Assembly (NCBI GenBank): GCA_916610825.1
Contig: OU744450.1
Span: 10,420,380-10,484,379, forward strand
DNA length: 64,000 bases
Reading direction: 5' to 3'
Source of the DNA: Haliclystus octoradiatus
Lineage: Eukaryota; Cnidaria; Staurozoa; Stauromedusae; Haliclystidae
Shown here: positions 12,601 through 24,600 of the stretch, piece by piece
Layout of the letters: the number at the start of each line of letters is the position of its first letter
Position numbering within the stretch: position 1 is the first letter of the stretch
Notes under the pieces: generated by a model
What the model was told of the DNA's origin: nothing
Databases searched by the model: none
What the model saw: only the letters and a program-made list of their open reading frames with translations
Program-made: the position numbers and the translations under genes

Positions 12601-15600
12601 ATATACGTCCAATGATTAAAAGTAAATTGAATACTGATAATCCCGTTTCTACAATATCACAAAGGTTTTCTGCAATCTGATTGATCGAAAGAGCGTGCAT
12701 GAAACCATAAGGTAAAACATGGCTCCAAAAACCGGGAAAAACCGCTAGCTTCAAAAGTTTGATCTGCGATAAAATGCAGAAATTATAACTTTCCAATAAC
12801 AATCAAATAGATGTCTCAATTATGGCAACAAAACAATATTTAGCTCAAGATGTTTATATTTATTGAAAAGCGTTGTGAATGAGTTATTTGCTGTGAAGCA
12901 TGCAAAAAATTAAAACACAGAATGAAAGACAATTATAGGGTTACGCTGTTTCAAGGTAAACCTTAAATTTAGAACAATTAGTACATCAATTTCTAGAGAA
13001 CTATGTGCAATTTATATTACAGACGTACTTGCATGTGTCATTCTTTATTCAACAATATTTATCTTGTTGTGGGATTTCCTTTGCTTGGTTTATGAATTGA
13101 AATTGAATTTTAAATTTTAAATTGTGAATTCGTGAATTGAGAATTTGCCCTCGAATGAGATTCCGACGTTTGTTTTATTTTAGAAAGGGTTACCACACGC
13201 TTGGAAATGTTTGTATTCATATTTACTAGACTCGAAAAGGTTGGAAAACACTCAGAAAGCTAAAAATCACTCGCTCGGAGCTCGTGATTTTTTAGCGTTT
13301 CACTCGTGTCTCCCAACATTTTCTCGTTAAGTAAATATGAATACAAACATGGCAAGTGTGTGGTAACCCTCTATTAACAGCAAGCATTTTGAAAATATTC
13401 CACTTCTATAGTGTTGTTTAACTCAATAAATAACAAATCAGACGAACTACATAAATTGCTATGTTTATAATAAAGCTAATTTTTAGTTTTTTTGATCTCA
13501 ATTCTTTCCAAGCAGTTGAAAAAATTACAAGAATAACTGTTCATGAGCACTGGCAATTTAAAATTTATGTTCATTTGACGAACTATTCATGAAGACTGCC
13601 AATTTAAAATCCATGATCGTTTGACGAACTGTTCATGAACGGTTCATGAATAGTTCACAAAGTTCATGGATAATTCATGAAGTCTATGAACAGTTCATGA
13701 ATAACTTAGCAGACTTCTTCATATGAAAAGTATGACTAACCATTATGTAATTCTGAACGTAATGCATCAGCGTCTTCTTGTAAGACACCTATTAAATATA
13801 AAGTGAGTAAATTATACTCTTGACAAAGATCTATAAAAATGATTTCAGCAAACACATCATTCATACTTCACTGTTACATTAAAACCTGTGAATAGCATGA
13901 TTTGACACCATTACAGTAAACCTTGTAGAGCAAAGAAAACTCATCTTTGAGTTGCTATGCTCAATTTTAATTGTTCTGAAATGAGCTTTTGCTTCTTCCT
14001 GGGTGTACTCTAAGCCATTCATTCATTCTGTCATTAGAACAAGGTTGTAGCAGTTGTCTTCATTTGTCAAAAGGTCAAAGAAACGTAAAATTGGCCACAC
14101 TTTCATAAAATATTCAAGAGCAGTTCATGAAAATTGAACAATTTCAGATTTATGGACTTCTAACTCATCAACACAAGGGTTATCGGGCCAATACTGGGGT
14201 AAATTCTCTTAAAAAAATGAAAGTGGGAGATATACTAGCAATGAGTCACTCATGTTGCTGGATTAATTCAAATAGCAGTGTGTGTTCTTGGAATTCGAAA
14301 ATCAGTGAAATTGGATATCGATAATGAAAGCCATACAAAAAAGTTATAATAAAAACTTTGAACTGTAAATTTCAGATCCTTCGACCTACCTTTCTGTGTA
14401 TTTAATACAGCTACGAACATTTCAAGATCTGTTCTTGATGATCGTTCAGTATCTAAGTATCCTTGTAAATCTTTGACCTATCAATACAACACAATGAATT
14501 GTAAATACTGTAATTGTATTCTATAATAATTGATCTATCTCTTTGAAAATGCTAAGATCAAAGAATGACGTCACTTCTCGGAACAACAACACAATTGTTG
14601 AGTTTTAATACAATGCCTAAACACTGTATTAGAAATATCTAAGAAAAAATTTCATTGGGATATTTGAAAACAGATTATTTCCGCTTAAGAGATACATCTC
14701 TAATTAGGAAGGTCCTCATCAGAGACGATAAAATGGAGGATTCCGTGACGAAGGTCAGCACAAATTCAGAAGGAAGTGGAAGAAAAGTTGTATTCTAAGT
14801 TTCTTCAATAAGAAGAAAAATCAGTTGCTTTCTTTTCTTGGACAAAGGAGTAAAACTGCGCAGTTTTTATCATATTTGTATGACTATAGCGATAAAATAG
14901 AAGGTGGTAAAATGTTTACATGAAGAATCATCCGAAAAAGTTTAGAAGATAAAATTAGAATCCCGGAAGGAGAGTAATTTTACATTGACATATATTTGCT
15001 TGGATTCTACTGTGTGCTTTGTTATTGGAGACGAAACAAAAAGGTTAATCAATCAGATGTTTACAAAATACCCAAAATAGCTTGAGCATGACTGCTATTT
15101 GAAACTTCAAAACACCTGCAAGATTTTTGTTTCTTCTCTAATCAATAAAAGACACAGTAGTTCAAGCCAAGCAAATATGTCAAGGTACAATAATCAGAAA
15201 AAAATTAAGATTTATGCAAAACAGTTTTAAACCCAACCTTTTTAAGTTAGTTGACCCATATTATTTGGACAAAAAGAGCCTTGCACTAAGTTCCGGTGTA
15301 AAATTTTTAATATTTCAATCTTTCTGGATTTTTAATATTTCAATCTTTTCATACAAAAATAATGTTCAGATTAATTCTTTCAAAATGGCGTCAAAAGATT
15401 TGACTACTATGCTGGTCTTCATTACCTTTTCTTGTAGCTCTTCCACGTTTTCACTTTGGCCATCAGTAGCATTGCTAGTATCAATATTACTCGATTTATT
15501 CTACATACAAAACAATATTAAAGGTTATATACAAAACTTTATAGCAAAGTTTCTATTTGTAACAGTTCATAGTAGCCTACAGCTATAGGCAAACATGCTA

Positions 15601-18600
15601 GAGCATTCTTAGCGAAAATATCCATATGTTGATTTTTGATTTTTGATAGCTGTATTGTGAAAGTTACACCGGGAATAGGAAGGTAGAATGTTGAAAGATC
15701 ATTTTACCTTTTAAGTTTACCTGTTATCTTTGAAGACTTATATCTCCAAATACATGAATTGTTTAGAATATGGAAATATTGTGCAAAAAAAATTGGTCCA
15801 TTTGTGTTGTGAGGGCAATTCGAGAACGAAAACTTGCAGAAAATAACAAATGAAATTAAATTTTTAATTACATACCTGCAAACATTTTTTGATATTAACT
15901 GGCTAAGAGAAACGCAACTTTGAGGAGATTCAATACAATTTTTTTTTCGAAATTGAAAATGTTCAGTGCAAAAAATGAAATTCAAAAACGATTGGTTGAT
16001 AGAATAATCTAGCAAAATATTAACCAGAGAAAACATGGTTTGAAAAATGCGGACCTTGGTAGCACGGAATTGGTATATGGTCGCTTGAAGCAATATTTCA
16101 TTTGATGACGTGATCATTTCTTTGTTTCTCTACGCAAACATTATCCCATTTCTAATTTTCTTTGTGAGTTTTATCAGACCTTCCAAGTCTCACGGTGAGT
16201 CTAACGCTTTCACACTGATTCTCACGGTCTCGCGGTTTCTATCACTTTCTCACGGCAAAATCCAATCTTGAGAAAATGTTCTTTCTTTCTGTGCATAAAC
16301 TGTTTGATGATCTAATTAATGTTCAACATCTTAATATATACGCTGTTGGATTATTCTAGTTGTTGTTTCTGAACTGCTTTTATGTTTTCAAGTGCCAACA
16401 TTAATCAAAATGATGTTGTAAATTTTCGCTTCAATCCATGATGAAATGCATGCCCCTAGACCCCCTATAATTGGGCCATCCCTTCGGGACGGCCCCTATA
16501 TTTTATCCCCAAAATACTGAATTTCAAAAATCTCATTATTTTTTCAAATCTCAAGTTGCAAGGTCTGGTTTTATGAAGATTTGTGCTCGTATGTGATTAA
16601 AAAGTAATTGTATGGTTCCTTTTTCAATTCAGGACTTGCGCATTATTAAAAAACCCACTCATATGTAGACAGGGTCTGAAAAAAGCAGGAATCCAGGAAT
16701 CCTTGATTTCAGACAAGTTGGAGCAAATTCAGAAGAAAATTGGTATTTTTAATAATCGGTCATCCATCAACAAAACATCTAGTAGAAAATGGCGAAATCC
16801 CTGTAAGATTCCAGTAGACTGAACCTTTTTTCAGAACCTGCATGTAGATTAATCCCAAGTTGAACTTGGAACTGCATGATTTCCTATACAAATACTGTGT
16901 TTTCTCCCTTAACAACTTATGTGGTATTTTAATAAGCTAGTATAATTGCAGAATTAAACTATTGAAGCTTATAGTTTCCCAAGCATAATAATAACTGAAA
17001 TCAGCAATTTCCAAGTAGGTGTATTATACGTCATGTCAATAAAGTATACCTTGTTTTCGTAATGTCTTAGTTTTGTTTGTGTGTCCTTCAGCTTTCCCTT
17101 CAGTGCAGATATTTCCTGCATAACAAAAATATATTATTGAATGAAAGACAAATAATCACACATTGCAAACTATTAATTATTCTCTAGCGTTGTTTTGTAT
17201 CAATACATATTTTTAATGAAGCACCTTTAGCCAGTTAAATTGAGTGTTCCGGAATGGGAGGAAGAGATAAAGTAAGTGAAATATTATGTGTTAGTGGCCT
17301 GAAATAAATAAATGTGCTTTATTTCCTCCAATAAGATTATTGATTCAATAAAAAATATGGAAACATTTTGAGTTTTCACTAATTTTGAATTCCTAGATGA
17401 AAGTCCCATGAAATTGTACCCAATCGTTTCATAACAGGCGGACACAATATTTTGCTTTAAAATAAGTTTGGAATTCAAAGTTGATTCCATCGTGTAATAT
17501 AGGAAGCATGAATGAGCATTTTAAAGTTTGCTAGCTAAACGTTTTTGGGTAATTTTTTGATATGTAGGAGGAGATTTGTTTCTAAAATTCCCATGCATTG
17601 TGCAACAGTGTTTCTTGAAAGGGTTCACAAGAAAACCAATATCTTTATGATTTATAGGTCAAACCTCATGAAATAATTCAGACAAAAAAATTGAAAAGGT
17701 TCTAAGATTCCAAGAAGGCTAAAACTTCAATACCACTGCAAGTTTTGAGATATCTGGATCGGTCTTGATTTATACATTATACATACATCAAATGGGAAAG
17801 ATACGCAGTTGTAGCCTATGATTTTTGTTGTGCAAATAGGGTAGAAATTATCAGATAAATTTTGCAAAATTTATAATCTCATTTTAATCACTAGCGTGCG
17901 TCACAGACCAAAAAATTCTATTCACGCCTACTGGACGATTGGGGCTGTGGCACAAGTTATTCAGTCACAAGAAGTTAGTTGAATAGGATTAGTACAAAAA
18001 CGTTACTTGTTGTTATTAAAGATGTTTACTTCTAAATGTGCTTACTTCTTCTAACGGTCGCACAATATTCCGTAAAGATTCGGCATTTTCTTGAGCCTGT
18101 TCAGTGAAATGAAAGAAATATGTTTAGCATTGATTAGGTAATGTGCTGCTTTTGTGAAAAGTGAAAGATTAATTGATGGAAAAAAATGAGCTGTTGAAGT
18201 TGACAACTATATGATAGTTTTGGAATTAATAACAAAAAATAATGAATAAATAAACATGAACAACATACACTACGAATGCAAAAAAGGATTTCAGAATGAC
18301 TCTAATGTATGGTTAGGTCATTGAAGTTACATGCAGGGTATTTGGGTTTAACCCTTGGCAGATAAAAAAAAACAGTCATAAAAAGCACACAAGCTTCAAA
18401 TTCTAATCAATTAACCAACCACTCTAATGAAAAAAAGCTATCTAGATTTCAAATTCAATCTCAGAAATTTACAAACGAATTTCAGACAAATGATCACTTT
18501 ACTGGTAACTGCATAATTTTAATGCATCTGTCAATCTTGAAGACATTACCAGGGTTCTAAAACATTTGCCAGTGCCTGCTACCACATAGTTTTGCCTTAA

Positions 18601-21600
18601 ACGTGCCTGAAAATAATTTACCGGAAATTCCCTTGGTCAAGCAATTTAAACTGACCTTATTCATACATAGAGTTGTTAATTTCATCCTTTCGCACCTCTT
18701 ATTCGGTTTATCAATAAACTTCATGATTATTCATAGATTCAGAATACATAATAATATTTTTTTGGAAAATGTGCCTGCAGGAATTCTATTGAACTTCAAT
18801 AATTATGCCTGCGACCGCTGGTTCCAATGGTCCCAACATTTCTACAACTGCATTATTGATTCATACTGATTTAGAACTTAGTATGAGTAACACACTGCAG
18901 TGCAGTGTACTCAGTATCTAAATGTCTAAAGCTAATGCTATTAATAATGAGTCGCTAGTCTCAATCTTTGCCATCCTTTGCTACTTTCACTATAGTAACT
19001 TCTCTCTATCTGCATAACATAAAGCTCTCATTGATTTCATAATAGACAGATACACAAACCATCAGCAGTTACCGTAAAGTGATTATCTCTGTGAAATTCA
19101 TTTGGAAATTCTGAAATTGACTTGGGAATTTCTGAGGGTTAATTCAACAAGCATTGATGAATTTGTTCTCCAAGTTTTATAAGTACACCGAATGTGTGAA
19201 GACAACTTGAAGCAGACTAAAAGGTTTCTATATCTGCATATCTGCGGTCAAACTCTTTTACTTCAAAAGCACATAAATCTGTCAAGAATATAATTTCACA
19301 CTATTAAAACTATGAGATGGTATAGTAACAAAATTAAGGAATCTAAATATTTATGATCTTTTAAAAAATAAAATAGACCGAAATAAGGCAATGAGGTTTT
19401 TGAAAACTTCTGATCAAATTGGAAATACTCAATTGTAATACAAAGTTTGAATTTCAATTTTCAATTTCAAAGTTTGAGCGATCGTGTTTTTAAACCTGGT
19501 TTTGTTCTTTGTTGATATCGTGATATAGCATCAAAGTTTTAAACCAATCAGATCAATTGAATCATTTTGTTAATATAAAAAGTACAGTATTATATTTGTA
19601 AATTAAAAACTGCTGTGTCAAGACACCTGTAGGCCTAAAATTTAAATTACCTCTTTCATAGTATCTTCTAATGAATCCTTCGTTTTGCTTTGTGCATTGC
19701 CTTGCTGTTGTGATGTTGTGGTTCTTTTGATTGCTTGTGATACCATCGACATTAAACCTTCAGGTTTATCTTCTGATTTTGAATGGCGATCAGCGATTTG
19801 TTGTTCTAATTGTAAATTTTTCGCAATTAGTTGCTGGCGTTCCTCTTCGTATGTATCAGCAACTGATGCTTTACTTTCTGCTACTGCTTCTGCAATGTTT
19901 GCAAACAAATAATTCTATAGAAACGTACATTGTAATAAACTGCATATTTATAAGTACGACAAGTGAAATCCCTATATCTATATGCTATAAACTATTCTGT
20001 TGGTAAATCCTTGTTAATCAATTTCGGATAAGTGCAAATTCAGATAAATGCAATGAGAATTGTTTGTAGTGTTGAATTGAACTCAAAAACACAGGTTACA
20101 CTGTCTTGCTATGTCTAACCTTACACAGTTAACCAAGCTTCATAAACAGTAGCAGACACATTTCTTTGCATTTGAGAAAATTCAGATTCATCTTATGGCC
20201 TAATACTGTGGCATGTATTTTATTTTACTATCTGACTAGTGGGATCATCTGTATAATGGGAAATTTAGCAAGTCTTCGGAGTGCCTTGTATAAAGCAGTG
20301 ATAGCAGACACCTATTGGCCTCTATTGGCTTGTGAAGAAAAAGAGAAAAATAAAATGCTGAATATTTGGAGACAAAGATTTGTACACTGGTAGCTTAATA
20401 GCAAATTATGTGCACGACGTGCATAAGACTGCTGTTCGACTCCTCATTGGTGCAAGCATGTTTTTTGTACCTGTCAGTAAATTCGCGATGTCCCTCAGAC
20501 AAACAGCATTTGTGCTTAAGAGGTGACTGTCAATAGCAATTATGTAAAATTGAAAATATAGGCAAAGATTAATGTTTTGGAAACAATGAGGTGGTAGTCA
20601 AGTCTAAGTGATACTATAATAAACTTAATGTACAAACTTTCGCGGCCCGAATCACGTGCTTCTAGAGCGTAAGGAGGGGGTTTGTGTGTGTATATTTTAT
20701 TTTAATTCGTAAGCAAACATGAGAAGTAGGCCTACTCCTCGTTTACATTTGAACGAATAAGAAATAATTAGCTAAATCTACTATGTAATAACAGTAATAA
20801 GTTAATACAGTTAATTGCAGCCCTGGTGGTAATAATCGCTCCACGGGTGGATTACTACATTATGCTTGCTCAAGCATTCAACATCATCATCATCATTTAT
20901 TCAGGGTCCATAAAAGCCAATACAGTAGGCTTTTTCATGAGGGAGGGGGGCTGACAATTCAGTTAATATGAGCCAAACAGATGATTATAGTAGCCTAATA
21001 GTTTGCAGAAAATTGTAAGCCCTATCATTGAAACACTAAATTTCAGAATGTCTATAGGCAGACCTGATGTGAGAAATTCATTGAAATGCATACGTTGTAG
21101 TAGTTATATACAACATATGTTCAAGTCATAATCCTATAGAGCTACATAACTTGATTCGTGGTTCCAAATTGATGGAGTTACCTTTCCAAATATGTTGATA
21201 TGATGCTAGTTCTTCTTGGTGATCTGTTTTTATTTTTGATATTTCTTCAATACGTGATTCATCAGATAACTGAGCAGCAGCTCTTATGCCTTGGTTTTCA
21301 CTTTTCAATCCATCTAATTCTTTTGTTAGCTTATCTATTTTCTCAGAGCTTACATTGTGTAGTTTCTTCTCTTTCTGTAAAGCCTCTGCAAATACACATA
21401 TATCATCAACTTGTTGAACTCCGGCAATCTCATCTCAATATATTAATGCCTTTAAAGCAATACAAATCTCAAGATACTATCTTACATTTGGTTATGGTGG
21501 AAGCAGGGGTCTATAAACTATAGGCCTATTTGCACCTGCAACTAATTGTTTTTTCTTTGGAAGTGAATGTGCAATTGTTCAAGTGACTGACGCAAAAAGG

Positions 21601-24600
21601 ACACAATTTTAATAAGGATAACTTCGGTTTGAACATGCTTGAAATATATAACTTTTAAAATTCCAGTAAATTTTTAAAGAATCATTCCGGACTCTGAAAT
21701 GTGTACAATGTTGAAGGTTGTGCCTACAGTAATTATATCCAAATGTGCATGCAGCCAGTGGTCCCAGTTTTATTGAGCCTTTTGTAGGCCTAGTAGTCTA
21801 TCAATCAAAAAATATTTATCTTAATTTTATGAGTAAAAATCAAGGCGAAACAACGTTTTTTTTTTACGATCATTGTCTTTTACGAAGTGATGGTGTAAAG
21901 CTGGCAGTTTGCCTCGTTTCATCATCATCATCATCATCAATTTATTTATTTTACCTCAAATTCTACATTCACAAAAAAAAATTGTGAAGTTGCCAAAGGC
22001 ATGTTTTACAGAATGTCGAGCAATGTATATATGTAAATAATGTACTTTAAGTTTTGTATACATGTAAATAATGTAGTTTAAGCTATGTATATATGTATTT
22101 GATATTATGCTATTGTTATTGCTAAAAGTTAATTTAAAATGTACTGTACATTTCTACCAAACTCTTAAATGATAGCCAAGCTTTAAATAAATGTCTGTTG
22201 TTAATTTTTAACATTTCAGCATTGGCATCCTTTGAAAGTTCATTGTATAATTTGCCACCAACTCTTACAACTGAGTTTTTTCCCCATGCTAGATTGTATC
22301 TTGCAATTTCAAAGTCATGACGTTTCCCTGCCCGTGTGTTGCTACTTTTGAATCGGAATGACTCTGATATATATGCTGGCGCACAGCTGTGTTGCACTAA
22401 CAATGCAATTTGTGTAGCAGAGACGAGGCTTCGCTGCCGTAGTGATTTTATAGGCATCTTCATTTCAGAAAAGCATTCGGATGAGCTGAATGATGGTTTC
22501 TTGTGAAGCACTAGCCTGATTGCTCGACAAAAGGATTTATCTATGCGATTTTGAAGTTGTTTCGTAAGGGAGCATAGGAGTGAATTGGCAAAAGTATAAT
22601 TTGGTATGATAAACACTTTTATAAGCGAAAGTTTGCAATTTTCAGGTAAAAATGATTGTAGTCTTGCTATGCAGGATGCTTTGGCGGACACTTTGTTACA
22701 TATCGCGTCAACATGTTTTTTGTATGTTAGTTTATTGTCCAGCATCACTCCCAGAAGTTTTAACTGTTTCTGTGACTTGAGTTCAATGTCGTTAGTTAGC
22801 ATAACACCCTATGTAGAAACTTAGGGGAGAGCGGGGTGAAATGGAACGGGGGTGAATCGGAATACACAACTTCTAGAGACTCAAAAATTACAAAATTGCA
22901 GCAGAATATTGTTCTTATATGGTCTAAACATTGTGTAAAGTTTCATTTCGATACATAAAGTAAATAAAATATTATAAGCCTTTGAAAATTTGTACGCGTG
23001 ATGCAAGTCATTCGCTTTTCACATCGCGTTTGATTTTATTTTCATTTCTTCACGCATCAGGTGTTATTGCATACCATTGTGTAGAGAATTTCCGTGTTAT
23101 GACGTAGGCAGTTGTTATTTTCGTCTTTACCAGCAAACTTTCTAGTAAATAGTGTTTATGTTGCAAGATTCACGATGGGGTTGAATGGAACAAGGCGGGA
23201 AACATTTCAATCACAGTCTGGCTTCACACTGCTTTGCTTTGTTGTTGCTCCGCCTTTGATTTCACACCAAGAAGAAATCATTCAAATTAATCCATTAAAT
23301 TGGTTCAATTGCCTCTTTTCAATAGTACATAGCCTTGTATTATTTCTATGAACCATTGACCTTTTTGTTGTTTTATTTTCAACGTAAAATTAATGAGTTT
23401 GTATTGTCTTGTTTTGACTTATTATTTCCCACGTGAATCAATGTGAATTATAATGTAAACAAAACAATTGCATGAGCGGTTTCTTTGAATTTGACACCTT
23501 CGGAAGGAAAGCGACTTTTTCGAAGGACTGCATGAACTTAAATGTTGTTTTATTCATATTATATTGGTTAAATCTAATTAAAACCCATTTGAATGATTAA
23601 CCTTACTCATATTCTCTCAATTATAACTGAAATTTGAAAAATTATACTGGTACGGGAAAATGTTATCGTGTTTTACGGAGACGCATTTTTTCGAATGGAA
23701 AATAATAATCTTATAAATTTATATTTGGAAGTAAGTTTCTTTATCTATCTAATTTATTATTGTTGATATCAATTTTTAAAGGCTCAATAGCTATGATACT
23801 CAATTTATTTGAACAAATTCGATGAAATAATGGTAAATTTATGATCATTCCGTTTCACCCCACATTTTCGCAAAATCGCGATTTTGAAAAAATGTCATTC
23901 TTCCTTTAAACATTGTTTCAACTTTGATGCGACAATATTCAGGTATTTTGCATTATAAACTTCAGACAATTTCCTACAAGTCGATACCAAAATTGTGAGT
24001 TTTGCGTGAGCCGTTTTGGAGCAATAATTTTTTTAAGAAAATTTGTTCCAATTCACCCCGCTCTCCCCTATTCACAATCGTTATTGTTTTCATAGTAACA
24101 TCCATTTGTCCTATGTTAATTTTCTGCGTTATCATTGAATGTTGTAATTTTACTAGTTAAATTGCGTGTTCATATTCATTCACGCATTGTCCTAATTTAG
24201 CACCGTATTCAATCATTGTGTTTTAATTGGTCAATTTGTACCCATTGTTGTCATGCAACATGTCATACCAATTCACACTTTCCAGCCACTGTTGATTTTG
24301 GGGCCAGAATGGTTGGTAATAATAATATCTTATATAGTTACAATCATTAGTTTCTTATCTGGTCACTTCTTTGCCTTGCACACTTTCTTCTGGTCTCAAG
24401 CGGCAGTCTTATATCTTCTGGTCTCAAATGACGGTCTTATACAGTTCTCTAATTAGCTGGCTAGCATATACCAGTACCATTCTACACCCTAATACAGGTC
24501 TCCTTGAAGTTGAGCGCATGTATGCCCCTGGAAATTCAATCTGGCAATGCACAGTGCTAACAGATTTAACACAAAACCATTTAGCTACTTATATGTAACA

